Assembly: GCF_900176335.1 (NCBI RefSeq)
Contig: NZ_FWXW01000006.1
Location: 1 to 64,000 of the forward strand
Length of the DNA stretch: 64,000 nt
Direction of reading: 5' to 3'
From: Papillibacter cinnamivorans DSM 12816
GTDB lineage: Bacteria > Bacillota > Clostridia > Oscillospirales > Oscillospiraceae
The position numbers and the translations under genes are program-made. How positions within the stretch are numbered: position 1 is the first letter of the stretch; every line of letters starts with the position of its first letter. The notes under the pieces were generated by a model that did no database searches, was not told the DNA's origin, and was given only the letters and a program-made list of their open reading frames with translations. Shown here in pieces: positions 43,727-52,791 of this stretch.

Positions 43727-44941
43727 ATGAAACGCACGAGCACAACCGCGGTTGCAGTCCTTTTTCTCGCGGCGCTTGCGGCCGTCTTCCTTTTAATCGC
43801 CACCGGTTCGAATACGATTTTTCAGGACATCCTGAAGGAGTATCGGGCAAACCGGCCGGAGAATCCGACCCTGTTCGACAAGGCCGAGCTTGCCATCGGC
43901 AGCGCGGAGGAGGAGATCTGCCTTCAGGCGGACAAGTACCACCTGCTTATAGAGCTCAACGGCGGATTCCAGAGGCTTTTGGGGAAGCGGGTCATCGACG
44001 ACGTGGACGCGGACAATACCGTGGTGAAGCTTAAAAACGGAAGCCTGAGCTTTGCCCTGAAGGGCGCGACTTTTTCCGACAATTCCGACTGCGGCCAGGC
44101 CCTCGCGGACTTCGGCGACAGGCTGGAAGCCCAGGGGATCCCCCTCCTCTACGTCCAGGCGCCTCAGAAAAACGGCAAGGACATGGACCTGCTGCCCGAG
44201 GGAATTGCAGACTACGGAAACGACGAGGCGGACGCGCTGCTTGCCTATCTCCATACGCGGGGGGTGGCGAGCCTCGATCTGCGGGAGGCTTTCGCCTCGG
44301 CGAGCGAGCCCTATGAGAGCTATTTTTTCCGCACCGACCATCACTGGAAGCCGGAGGGGGCCTTTCTCTCCTTTCAGACCATGGCGGGCCTTTTAAACGA
44401 GAAATACGGGTTTACCATACCCGAAGCATATACGGATTTGGACCAATATACTGTAAAGATATACAAAGACTGGTTCCTGGGCAGCCAGGGGAAACGGGTG
44501 GGAACCCTGTACGCGGGGGTGGACGACATCAGCCTCATTTCCCCCAAATTTGAAACCAACCTCACCTTTGAGGTCCCTTTCTACAAGATATCCCGAACCG
44601 GCGCGTTTCTGGACACCGTCATCGATTACACCAAGATCGACACCAGGGACTACTACGGCAACAATCCCTACGCCATGTATACGGGAGGGGACTTCCCGCT
44701 CAACATCATCCGAAACAATCTGGACCCCACGGGAAAACGGGTGCTTCTGATCCGGGATTCCTATTCCTGCGCCCTGGCACCCTTCCTGGCCCTGGGGTGC
44801 GGGGAGCTGGACATCGTGGATCTGCGGTATTTCACCGATTCCCTCAGCGGGTATATTGAGAAGACAAAGCCGAATTTGGTGATCGTCCTCTATACCGCCG
44901 GCACCACGGCAAACCGGACGATGTTTCGGCTGGATACCTAG
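43727..44941 (+). CDS. DHHW/AlgX-type SGNH-like protein, partner of the MBOAT
   Basis: A 404-residue protein with one N-terminal membrane anchor or signal (about residues 9-27) and a large outside domain. FFRTDHHWKPEGAFLSFQ carries the DHHW motif, the catalytic Asp-His pair of AlgX/AlgJ-like SGNH folds. The catalytic Ser is expected in LLIRDSYSCALAPFL near residue 347. These proteins hand acetyl groups from the MBOAT to glycans. It lies 12 bases after the MBOAT gene. The tail ends in a short strand (VIVLYTAGTTANRTMF). Confidence 0.85.
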   Translation: MKRTSTTAVAVLFLAALAAVFLLIATGSNTIFQDILKEYRANRPENPTLFDKAELAIGSAEEEICLQADKYHLLIELNGGFQRLLGKRVIDDVDADNTVVKLKNGSLSFALKGATFSDNSDCGQALADFGDRLEAQGIPLLYVQAPQKNGKDMDLLPEGIADYGNDEADALLAYLHTRGVASLDLREAFASASEPYESYFFRTDHHWKPEGAFLSFQTMAGLLNEKYGFTIPEAYTDLDQYTVKIYKDWFLGSQGKRVGTLYAGVDDISLISPKFETNLTFEVPFYKISRTGAFLDTVIDYTKIDTRDYYGNNPYAMYTGGDFPLNIIRNNLDPTGKRVLLIRDSYSCALAPFLALGCGELDIVDLRYFTDSLSGYIEKTKPNLVIVLYTAGTTANRTMFRLDT

Positions 44942-44981
44942 CTTAACTTCAGCAAAGCAGTATAAAAATACGCGGTTTGTA

Positions 44982-45010
44982 TTGATGTGACCGGATGGCT
45001 GTGTTATAAT
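44982..45010 (+). promoter_or_regulatory. Promoter of the amino-acid transporter operon
   Basis: TTGATG (44982-44987), 17-base spacer, TATAAT (45005-45010). The start codon is 108 bases downstream, with GGGGGAAGACAGGA as ribosome binding region. Confidence 0.75.
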
Positions 45011-45117
45011 ACAGCATAATTCCCCGGATATCCGGAGGGTCCCCCTTTTTCCATGAAGGGGCCGGTATATGCCGAGAGTTTAGTAATTTAATTCAATAAA
45101 AATGGGGGAAGACAGGA

Positions 45118-46005
45118 ATGAAGAAGAAGCTGAGAATCCTTTTGGCGGCGTCTGTCATGGCGGCCATGCTGCTGCCCATCACCGCCTGCTCGGGCGGATC
45201 GTCCGCCGCGACTGCGACACCCACTGCTGCGCCCACGGAGAGCGCGGCACCCACGGAAGCTTTGAACGGAACGCTGAGGGTGGGAATGGAGTGCGCTTAT
45301 GCGCCCTTCAACTGGACCCAGACGGACGATTCCAACGGCGCGGTGCCCATCGACGGCAGCATCGGCTATGCCGCGGGCTACGACGTTGAGATTGCAAAAC
45401 TGGTAGCCGCTTCCCTGAATAAGGAGCTGGTAGTGGTCCAGGTGGACTGGGAAGGACTGGAGCCCGCCCTCAATTCCGGGAAAATCGACGCCATCATTGC
45501 CGGTATGTCGCCCACGGCGGACCGCCGGCTGAGCATGGATTTCTCTGATTACTACTATGATTCCGATCTGGTGGTGGTGGTCCGGGCCGACAGCAAGTAT
45601 GTGGATGCCAAGTCCATCGGCGATTTCGCCGGGGCGAAAATCACGGCGCAGCAGAACACCTTCCACTACACCGTGCTGGATCAGATGGACGGGATCGACA
45701 AGCAGACCGCCATGGCGGATTTCCCCACCATGATCGTAGCTCTCACCTCCGGCAAGATCGACGGGTATATCTCCGAGCGCCCTGCGGCCATTGCGGCGGT
45801 GAATTCCAACCCGGAAATCACCTACGTTGCCTTTGAAGAGGGCAAGGGCTTTGATTACACCAAGGATGATGTGGCGGTTTCGGTGGCGATCAAGAAGGGC
45901 AGCGATCTTCTCGGACCCATCAACGAGGCGCTTGCGGGGATTACCGCGGAGGACAGGCAGGCGCTGATGGAGTCGGCTATCGCAAATCAGCCCTCCGCTT
46001 CGTAA
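45118..46005 (+). CDS. Polar amino-acid ABC transporter, substrate-binding lipoprotein
   Basis: A 295-residue precursor with a lipoprotein signal; the lipobox is ITAC with the lipid-modified Cys24. A Thr/Ala/Pro linker (about 30-49) follows. The binding domain is a family 3 solute-binding protein: LRVGMECAYAPFNW, GYDVEIAKLVAASLNKELVVVQVDWEGLEPALNSGKIDAIIAGMSPTADR (in motif order), DFSDYYYDSDLVVVV and TSGKIDGYISERPAA. It captures amino acids such as glutamine or cystine outside the cell. The hairpin after the gene should let it be made in excess over the membrane parts. Confidence 0.95.
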   Translation: MKKKLRILLAASVMAAMLLPITACSGGSSAATATPTAAPTESAAPTEALNGTLRVGMECAYAPFNWTQTDDSNGAVPIDGSIGYAAGYDVEIAKLVAASLNKELVVVQVDWEGLEPALNSGKIDAIIAGMSPTADRRLSMDFSDYYYDSDLVVVVRADSKYVDAKSIGDFAGAKITAQQNTFHYTVLDQMDGIDKQTAMADFPTMIVALTSGKIDGYISERPAAIAAVNSNPEITYVAFEEGKGFDYTKDDVAVSVAIKKGSDLLGPINEALAGITAEDRQALMESAIANQPSAS

Positions 46006-46017
46006 GAGAAAAAGAAC

Positions 46018-46057
46018 CGTCTCCTGCGAAAGCATATTTTGCAGGAGACGTCTTTTT
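46018..46057 (+). terminator. Intra-operon terminator/attenuator after the binding-protein gene
   Basis: CGTCTCCTGC pairs perfectly with GCAGGAGACG (46041-46050) and is followed by TCTTTTT. The permease gene starts 31 bases later, with no obvious new promoter, so partial read-through is the likely purpose. Confidence 0.85.
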
Positions 46058-46087
46058 GATACCATTAATATACTGGGGTGAACCGGA

Positions 46088-46849
46088 ATGGGCTTCTGGG
46101 ACTGGGTATTCCGAATTATAGACAGGTACGGCATGTGGCTTCTCGTGGGAACACGGAACACGCTGCTGATCTCCATTACCGGCACGGTCGTGGGATTTGC
46201 CATCGGGCTTTTAGTAGCGGTGCTGCGAACCATACCGAAAAATCCGGGAGACCCGCTGGTGAAGCGGGGCGCAATGCGGTTTGTGAACATCCTGCTGTCT
46301 GTCTACATAGAGGTGTTCCGGGGCACGCCCATGATGGTGCAGGGCATTTTGGTGTATTATGGGCTGATGGAGGCGTTTCAGATCGATCTGGCCCCCATCA
46401 CGGCGGGAATTCTGGTGGTATCCATCAACACGGGTGCCTATATGGCTGAAATCGCCCGGGGCGGAATCGAGTCCATCGACAGGGGCCAGTACGAGGCCGC
46501 CCAGTCCATCGGGATGAATCATACCCAGACCATGCTGAGCGTCATTCTCCCCCAGGCCATCCGAAACATTCTGCCAGCCACGGGGAACGAGTTCGTCATC
46601 AATATCAAGGACACATCGGTCCTCAGCGCCATCATGGTTTCCGAGCTGTTCTTCATGACCAACTCCATTAAGGGAGCCATCTATCGGACCTTTGAGCCGT
46701 TCTTCATTACCTGCGTCATCTATCTGATCCTGACTTTTACCGTGACGCGCATCCTGCGGCTCATCGAGCGCAGGCTGGACGGGCCGGACAGCTATGAAAT
46801 GCGTCCGATTACCAAGGAGGAGAAGGCGGAAGGAGGGGTGGAGATATGA
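46088..46849 (+). CDS. Polar amino-acid ABC transporter permease
   Basis: 253 residues, about five membrane helices. The EAA loop [32 protein letters not shown]-type sequence (residues about 140-170) contacts the ATPase. [17 protein letters not shown] follows. It is the HisM/GlnP-type permease that forms a homodimer channel. Overlaps the ATPase gene by four bases as ATGA. Confidence 0.95.
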   Translation: MGFWDWVFRIIDRYGMWLLVGTRNTLLISITGTVVGFAIGLLVAVLRTIPKNPGDPLVKRGAMRFVNILLSVYIEVFRGTPMMVQGILVYYGLMEAFQIDLAPITAGILVVSINTGAYMAEIARGGIESIDRGQYEAAQSIGMNHTQTMLSVILPQAIRNILPATGNEFVINIKDTSVLSAIMVSELFFMTNSIKGAIYRTFEPFFITCVIYLILTFTVTRILRLIERRLDGPDSYEMRPITKEEKAEGGVEI

Positions 46850-47589
46850 GCACCCCCGTGGTTCAGGTGTGCGGCCTGAAAAAGACCTTCGGCCGAAACG
46901 AGGTTTTAAAAAATATCGACTTCTCCGTCAACCGGGGCGAGGTGGTCTGCGTGATCGGAGCCAGCGGATCCGGAAAGTCAACCCTCCTGCGGTGCATCAA
47001 CCTGCTGGAATATCCCACCGGCGGACAGATTTTATTCCACGGAGAGAACGTCCTGGAAAAAGGAATGAACCCCGCCAAATACAGGGCGAGGCTTGGAATG
47101 GTATTTCAGCAGTTCAATCTTTTCAGCAACATGACGGTGCTGGAAAACTGCGTGGTAGGTCAGGTGAAGGTGCTGGGCAAAGAGAGGGCCGAAGCGGAAA
47201 AAACCGCCGTTTCCTTTCTGCAGCGGGTAGGGATGGACCAGTATGTAGACGCCAAGCCCCGGCAGATTTCCGGCGGGCAGAAGCAGCGGGTGGCCATCGC
47301 CCGGGCCCTGTCCATGGAGCCGGAGGCCATGCTCTTTGACGAGCCTACCAGCGCACTGGATCCTGAAATGGTGGGCGAGGTGCTGAAAGTCATGCGGGAT
47401 CTGGCTGAAAGCGGCCTGACCATGATCATCGTAACCCATGAGATGGCCTTCGCCCGGGAAGTGGCCGACCGGGTGGTGTTTATGGACGACGGAGTCATCG
47501 CCGAAGAGGGCCCCCCCGAGGTAATTTTCGGTAATCCCAAGCTGGAGCGCACGAAGATGTTTTTAACCCGGATCCTCAGCGAAAAATAA
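46846..47589 (+). CDS. Polar amino-acid ABC transporter ATP-binding protein
   Basis: 247 residues. Walker [13 protein letters not shown] near residue 37, Q-loop MVFQQFNLF, signature [15 protein letters not shown], Walker [14 protein letters not shown]-loop IIVTHEM. Typical GlnQ/HisP-type ATPase that powers the importer. A strong terminator follows and ends the operon. Confidence 0.97.
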   Translation: MSTPVVQVCGLKKTFGRNEVLKNIDFSVNRGEVVCVIGASGSGKSTLLRCINLLEYPTGGQILFHGENVLEKGMNPAKYRARLGMVFQQFNLFSNMTVLENCVVGQVKVLGKERAEAEKTAVSFLQRVGMDQYVDAKPRQISGGQKQRVAIARALSMEPEAMLFDEPTSALDPEMVGEVLKVMRDLAESGLTMIIVTHEMAFAREVADRVVFMDDGVIAEEGPPEVIFGNPKLERTKMFLTRILSEK

Positions 47590-47604
47590 CGATATATTTT
47601 CCAT

Positions 47605-47650
47605 AAAAGGACCGCGCCAGCCGAATTGTTTCGGCTGACGCGGTCCTTTT
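47605..47650 (+). terminator. Terminator of the amino-acid transporter operon
   Basis: AAAAGGACCGCG and CGCGGTCCTTTT pair, with an inner CAGCCGAA/TTCGGCTG stem. It lies 15 bases after the ATPase stop. Confidence 0.95.
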
Positions 47651-47675
47651 ATGATAGCAAAGCGACATCCTGGCA

Positions 47676-47799
47676 TTTTTTTATACTGGACTCCAATAAA
47701 ATGTCGATACAGCAAACAAGATAGTACGGTTGTCCCCCCGCCGGAGGCGGGGGGACAACCGTACTATCTTGTTTGATCTTTTTATTGGATAATATTATC
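47676..47799. repeat. Long-palindrome element 2
   Basis: A 30-bp perfect stem (arms 47713-47742 and 47746-47775) is closed by a GGA triloop. An outer CCAATAAA/TTTATTGG stem (47693-47700, 47781-47788) surrounds it. The left part, TATACTGGACTCCAATAAAATGTCGATAC, matches element 1 at 16127-16155. Its right end reaches the stop codon of the radical SAM gene (47798). It lies between convergent genes and looks like a terminator of mobile origin. Confidence 0.9.
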
Positions 47800-49183
47800 A
47801 GGTGGGATTGGCGGCTATTTCGGGCTTTTTTTCCATGTGCTTAAGCTTATAATAATGCGTATTTTTGCCAACATAGGCGATACCATACGCGAAGGGCATG
47901 CCGAGATGCATCAGAAAGCACAGACCCAGCCGCCGCAGTCCATATTGAAGCCCGAATATCCGCATAATTTTAAAAGAAGATAAAAAAGAGTAGAATTGTC
48001 TGACGGCCCGAAAAAATTCCTTCTGCAGCGCCCAGGGGGAGAGGTGGTTAGGGATAAAGGTGACGTTGAGCATATCGAAGAGGCTCCATTCGTGGGTGAG
48101 CATACGGTTTTGTTTTTCCAGCTGATCATATACCGGCGTCCCCGGAAAGGGCGTCATGACTGCGGGCTGCAGCTGATAGGCGTTGATGGACTTGGCAAAC
48201 TGCACGCCGTTTCGGATATCCTCCGCGCAGTCCGTGTCGATACCCAAAACAAGGCTCGCGATCAGGCGGATCTTATGGCGGGAAAGGGCCGCGGCGCACC
48301 GCCGGATGTCGGAAATCTTCTGGTGTTTGTTGATGAGATCCAAAGACGCCTGGTTGAGGGATTCGATTCCCACCAGGACACGGGAGAGATGAGCCCGCTG
48401 CAGCAGCTCCAGCATTTCCTCGTCGCCGGCAAGATCCGTCCGGCCGAAAAAGAAGGTCTCCCGGAAGACGAGGTTTTCCGCGATCATGCGCCGGCAGATT
48501 TCTTTGGCGCGCTCCCTGTCCGCGGTAAAATTGTCGTCTTCAAAATTCATATACTTAAAGCCCAGTTTTTTATAGTAGCGAAGCTCCTGAATGACGCTTT
48601 CCACACTCCGTTTCCGGTACGGATGGAACATGCGGGAGGTGGTGCAGAAGGAACAGCGGAAGGGACAGCCCCGGGTAGACATCACGTTAGCTGCCTCACA
48701 GCGGGTTTTCAGCAAAGAATAATCGGGGAAGGGGATGGAGTCCAGGTCCTTAGTGCATTCGGCGCGTACGATCTGATCCGTCACCCGTCCCTCCACCACG
48801 TCCAGAATGACGGATTCCCCTTCGCCCACAATCACCTGATCGGCGTGCTCCGCCGCCTCCTCCGGAAGCGCGGAGGCATGGATTCCCCCGATGAGAACAC
48901 GGGCACGGAATTCCCTGTGAATGCGATCGGCGAGAAAATAAGCGCGGGGCGCGCTGGAGGTCATGGTATACAGACAGTAAACATCCGCTCCGGCAATCTT
49001 TTCAAAGGGAAGGTCGTCATAGAGCTCTTCGTAGACCTCCACTTCATGCCCCGCGTTTTTTAGGATATGTCCAAGTATCAAAGGCCCCGTAATAGAATTG
49101 GGGTGCCCATACAAGTTATTGCCCAAACGGTACAGGGCGAACCTGCGCATACCGCTGGCAGGAGTGATAAAAACGATTTTCAT
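47798..49183 (-). CDS. B12-binding-type radical SAM protein
   Basis: 461 residues from MKIVFITPASGMRRFAL at 49183 (AAAGGGG upstream); a longer frame adds 18 residues without a site. Residues 1-140 form a Rossmann-like domain of the cobalamin-binding type (LIGGIHASALPEEAAEHADQVIVGEGE). The radical SAM cluster is C173-x3-C177-x2-C180 in STRGCPFRCSFCTT. The clear DxHxxG base-on motif is absent, which is common. Class B radical SAM proteins methylate or rearrange unactivated carbons (BchE, HpnP-like). The C-terminal 80 residues hold a hydrophobic stretch. Substrate unknown; no biosynthetic neighbour. Confidence 0.85.
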   Translation of the reverse strand: MKIVFITPASGMRRFALYRLGNNLYGHPNSITGPLILGHILKNAGHEVEVYEELYDDLPFEKIAGADVYCLYTMTSSAPRAYFLADRIHREFRARVLIGGIHASALPEEAAEHADQVIVGEGESVILDVVEGRVTDQIVRAECTKDLDSIPFPDYSLLKTRCEAANVMSTRGCPFRCSFCTTSRMFHPYRKRSVESVIQELRYYKKLGFKYMNFEDDNFTADRERAKEICRRMIAENLVFRETFFFGRTDLAGDEEMLELLQRAHLSRVLVGIESLNQASLDLINKHQKISDIRRCAAALSRHKIRLIASLVLGIDTDCAEDIRNGVQFAKSINAYQLQPAVMTPFPGTPVYDQLEKQNRMLTHEWSLFDMLNVTFIPNHLSPWALQKEFFRAVRQFYSFLSSFKIMRIFGLQYGLRRLGLCFLMHLGMPFAYGIAYVGKNTHYYKLKHMEKKPEIAANPT

Positions 49184-49888
49184 GTTTGACAGCCCCTTTC
49201 GGTTTGGGAAGAAAGACGATTGGTTTTGCCTTTCCACAATTTGTAGTATGGGCTGCTTTTACTAAAATTAAACCTTTGCGAGACAGGCCCGGAAATCATT
49301 TTTTGGTATTTGTATACAAGACGCAAGATTCCATTCTTCCGTCTGATGGAATCTATTGCCCCACCCGGACCCCTATCAGGAAAAGTGGGATACCGGAAAT
49401 TTCAGATAAGGAGAGGAAGGGCAAGGTCTGCAGCCCATAAGCCCGATTCACCGGAAGAATCTTCCAGATTACACCGAGTTTATTTTAGTTCCCAACAGAG
49501 AAATATTCAAGGGCGATGAACGGGAGTAAAAGCACCAGAACATCCGAAAAGCACCGAAATGTAAGTGAAACAGCTTTCAGCCTGAAAAAATCGTAGGATT
49601 GATTCCGGCTGAACGGATATTCGGGTATTTTCCGAGAAGCAGCTCCTCATAAAATCATATTTAGTTTTCCCGCCGCCGGTAAAAGTTTTGAGGCTTTGGC
49701 CGCGTTATAAAGGGGCTGTTGAAAAATGCACGTATTTCACAATTTTAATGGTATTCCCCCCGCCGGCGGCGGGGGGAATACCATTAAAATATCAGTGCTA
49801 TTGTGCATTTTGTGAATCATGCAGCAGCCCCATGCTGTTTCGAAGATTTTAATCTCCTATCGCGCACGGAGCCGTATCCCGGACAGGC
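49184..49888. other. Gene-free interval with long-palindrome element 3
   Basis: No credible coding sequence. It probably contains the radical SAM promoter near 49184-49320 on the minus strand (A+T-rich, no clean hexamers chosen), an unremarkable stretch to about 49710, and palindrome element 3 (49711-49831) just downstream of the SLH gene. Confidence 0.6.
49711..49831. repeat. Long-palindrome element 3 (same core, different arms)
   Basis: ATTTTAATGGTATTCCCCCC (49742-49761) pairs perfectly with 49771-49790. The core CCCCCCGCCGGNGGCGGGGGG is the one in elements 1 and 2, while the flanks differ. The ends GGGGCTGTTG and its near-complement CAGCAGCCCC (49821-49831) form a terminal inverted repeat. 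Located 58 bases after the stop codon of the SLH gene, where it may act as terminator. Confidence 0.8.
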
Positions 49889-52606
49889 TCAGTCCCTGTC
49901 AAGACAGCGGACCAGGACAACAGCGGCCATTTCCCGGGTGGCGGAGGCCAGAGGCAGAAACTCTTCCCCGTTTCCCTCCATGAGCCCCGCGGAGGCGAGG
50001 GCTTCAACGGCATCCAAAGCATAAGCCGAGGCCTCGTCCCGATCGGAGAAGACGGTAGGGGTATCCCCGTTTTCAACGGCGAAGGCCCGGGAGAGCATCA
50101 CCGCCATATCCTGACGGGTCACAGGGTCGCCGGGCCGGAAATGCCCGCCACCGGTCCCGGTGATGATTCCCATGTCGGCCGCCGCCTGGACCCAGGGCCA
50201 GTACCAATCCTGTTCGGTCGCGTCGGAGAACCGGGGAGAATAGGTGTCCGGAACCGCCCAGCCCAGGGTGCGAAGGAGCATGGCGCAGAACTCGCCCCGG
50301 GTGACGGCGTCCTGGGGCCGGATGGCTCCCGTGTCGTCCCCACGAAGAATTTCCAGAGAGACCGCACGGGCCATGCCTTCCCTTGCCCAGGAGGAAACGG
50401 AGTCTCCGTCGGCGAAGGGCGATAGCACGGCGTCCGCGTCAATAGAGGTTTCCTCCTCTTCGCCGCCCGCGGCGGAGGAACCCGCCTGCCAGTCCTCGGT
50501 GTAGCGGAACTCCACCGTGTCCCCGGCGCTGAGGGTATAGGCGCCGCAGCCCACGGAGGGGGCGACCCCGTTGACGAAGTAGAGCCAGCCGCTGTTGTCT
50601 CCGTAATCGAAGGCGGCAAGGCCCCCGATGGAAACCACGTAGGCGGTGGAACCGCTGCCGGTGTACTCCAGGTCGACGCCCGCCGCGGAAAGAGCGGAAT
50701 GGAGAGCATCGAAGGCGGAGGAGCCTTCGGCGACGGTGACGGTGCGGGAGGAGAGGAGAATACCGTTCACCCCGGTGACCGAGAGGGTCACGTTAATGTA
50801 GGACGGGACGTAGGGCTCCGAGACGGAGACCCTGCAGTAGGGCCGGGAGATGGTGTTTACCGAATCCACAATCTTTTGGGCCGAGACCAGATAGGTTCCG
50901 GCGCCGGAGAAGGAAAGGGAGGCCTGCCCGTTTTCATCGGTGATAATATCCGTGGCGGTTTCGGCGGAGGAGCCTCCGGCGGTGCTCACCAGAAGCTCTG
51001 CGCCGGAAACGGCATTGCCTGTTTCGTCCAGCAAAGTGAGGGATACGTTCTGCCCGGTGAGGCAGGAGAGGCTTTCCTGGATAAAATAGGCATACCGGTT
51101 TATAATGCTCCAGTTGTCGTCGCAGGAAGCCAGATAGAAAACCACCGAGTCGCCGTTAACCAGGGCATAGTTGGCGGCTCCCAGGGTGGCCGCCTGATTA
51201 TTGATGTAAAAGCTCCAGTAGGATCTGGGAGCGGTATCGCTGGCGGCAAGCCCGCCGATGACCGTGATGTAGCCGCCCGCGGCCATAAAGTCCGGAGAGG
51301 AAACCGAAAGGCCGCGGGAGGCCATGGCCGAGACCATGGCATGCATGGCGCTGGGAATGAGGTAATCATATGTAAGGCCGTAAGGGGAAAGGTCGGGGCT
51401 CTGGTTGGTGACGGTGACGGAGGTCTTGGGAAGAAGGGTGGCGTCCCCGCTCTCGATGCGCACGGAGGCGGATCTGGAGTTTACCTGAGTTTCCCCGGAG
51501 CCGCCGCCGGTACCGTCGCTGAGAATAAAGAGGTTTGCGTTAAAGTCCGTGGCGTAATTGCCGAAGATGTAGTACCGGACGGGAGCTGTTGTCGTCAAGC
51601 CCAGAAATTCCCGGTAGGCCAGGACGGCCCGGGCGCCCTGCTCGTTGTAGAAAGCGTTGTTGTCCGCTCCGATCATGCCGGCGTCGCCCCGGAAGGCCAT
51701 GAGAGCCTCCATGAGGTCGGCGGCGGAACCGACGGCGTATTCATAGGTGCAGGGGTCCGTGCCCATGGAAAGAAGAGCCAGGATCACCAGAGCGGTGGAG
51801 CTGGCGTCGGCGCCGTAATCGGAAATATACCCAAATCCGGCGGGCAGATACTGGGTTTTCAGCCAGGCTAAAGCTTTATTCACCGCGGCCTCGACGCCGG
51901 CATCCCCGCTATAATAGGGCGCAAGGGCCGTAACGGCCACGGCGGTGGTGTTGGTATCCACGTTGCTGCCCCCATCCCAGGCCCAGCCGCCACCGGAATC
52001 CTGAGCATCCAAAATTGCGTCTTTAAGATGTTCCCGGTTCTGTACCGCGGTGTCCACCATCTGGCTCAGGGCATAATCCCAGCTCATAGCCGTGTCGGGA
52101 TACGCCCCGCAGTCCAGGGCCAGAAGCGCATAGCAGAGGGTATTAACGTATATTTCGCTGTTGTCGGCGCTTTGGAAACTGCCATCCTCCAGATGAAGCA
52201 GGGTGCCTACCGCGTCTATGGTGGCTCCGGCGCCGTTGGTGTCCAGCGCGGTCGCGTCAAAGCCCATGGCGGACAGGGCCAGAATAGCCTTGGCGATGCC
52301 GCTGGCGCTGGTTCCGGCCTCGACGACGTCCAGCTGGTCATAATAGAAGGTGCGCGTGGCGGCCGAAGCGAGATAAGTGGTGGAAAACTTCGCGTCGCTG
52401 CGGCCCAGGGTCATGATGAGCCAGGGAAAAATGGAGTCCGAGGGCCCCGAATAGGAATCCTTGTATGTATTTGCCGTGGTGTCGACGGCGGCGGCATAGT
52501 CGGAATCCGTAAAGGATGCCGCACGGGCGGAGAGGGAAAGGGGAGAGAGGACCAGAAGCAGAACGAGAAACAGACTGAGGCCCGATTTGCACAGTGTTTT
52601 TTTCAT
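49889..52606 (-). CDS. Cobalamin-regulated, SLH-anchored surface protein resembling transcobalamin/intrinsic factor
   Basis: A 905-residue secreted protein starting MKKTLCKSGLSLFLVLLLVL at 52606; signal peptide ends near ARAA (residue 30). Residues about 35-350 are repeated helical pairs of the terpenoid-cyclase/prenyltransferase (alpha-alpha barrel) type, e.g. GGGWAWDGGSNVDTNTTAVAV and ASSTALVILALLSMGTDP. Two DUF4430-like beta domains follow (about 470-570 and 650-740) with a Ig/carboxypeptidase-like spacer between. Three SLH motifs end the protein (FADGDSVSSWAREGMARAV; FSDATEQDWYWPWVQAAADMGIITG; FSDRDEASAYALDAVEALASAGL). Human transcobalamin has the same helical barrel plus DUF4430-type beta domain, between which B12 is held. 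A B12 riboswitch lies upstream. Role in cobalamin or corrinoid capture is inferred. Confidence 0.85.
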   Translation of the reverse strand: MKKTLCKSGLSLFLVLLLVLSPLSLSARAASFTDSDYAAAVDTTANTYKDSYSGPSDSIFPWLIMTLGRSDAKFSTTYLASAATRTFYYDQLDVVEAGTSASGIAKAILALSAMGFDATALDTNGAGATIDAVGTLLHLEDGSFQSADNSEIYVNTLCYALLALDCGAYPDTAMSWDYALSQMVDTAVQNREHLKDAILDAQDSGGGWAWDGGSNVDTNTTAVAVTALAPYYSGDAGVEAAVNKALAWLKTQYLPAGFGYISDYGADASSTALVILALLSMGTDPCTYEYAVGSAADLMEALMAFRGDAGMIGADNNAFYNEQGARAVLAYREFLGLTTTAPVRYYIFGNYATDFNANLFILSDGTGGGSGETQVNSRSASVRIESGDATLLPKTSVTVTNQSPDLSPYGLTYDYLIPSAMHAMVSAMASRGLSVSSPDFMAAGGYITVIGGLAASDTAPRSYWSFYINNQAATLGAANYALVNGDSVVFYLASCDDNWSIINRYAYFIQESLSCLTGQNVSLTLLDETGNAVSGAELLVSTAGGSSAETATDIITDENGQASLSFSGAGTYLVSAQKIVDSVNTISRPYCRVSVSEPYVPSYINVTLSVTGVNGILLSSRTVTVAEGSSAFDALHSALSAAGVDLEYTGSGSTAYVVSIGGLAAFDYGDNSGWLYFVNGVAPSVGCGAYTLSAGDTVEFRYTEDWQAGSSAAGGEEEETSIDADAVLSPFADGDSVSSWAREGMARAVSLEILRGDDTGAIRPQDAVTRGEFCAMLLRTLGWAVPDTYSPRFSDATEQDWYWPWVQAAADMGIITGTGGGHFRPGDPVTRQDMAVMLSRAFAVENGDTPTVFSDRDEASAYALDAVEALASAGLMEGNGEEFLPLASATREMAAVVLVRCLDRD

Positions 52607-52686
52607 ACCATCCCAACCTTTGCATTTGATTTTCACACGGCCGGACAGAGAAAGGTCAGACCTATCCGGCGGGCGTTCAGCCGCAA

Positions 52687-52722
52687 ATAAAACTCTCCTT
52701 GTCCCACGGGGGGACAGGAGAG
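52687..52722 (-). terminator. Riboswitch expression platform (terminator)
   Basis: On the minus strand CTCTCCTGTCCC pairs with GGGACAAGGAGAG (one bulge) and is followed by TTTTATTT. It lies between the cobalamin aptamer and the start codon and should stop transcription when cobalamin is bound. Confidence 0.85.
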
Positions 52723-52791
52723 AAAGCGGCTTCCGCCGGCGGCAGAGCCAAGCCTCACACCCTCTATCTTCCGTAGAGTCTGCGGTGTTTG

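Noticed and set aside
50699-51871. 390-codon open frame on the plus strand
   Set aside because: Antisense to the SLH protein; its Gly-rich pattern mirrors codon bias.
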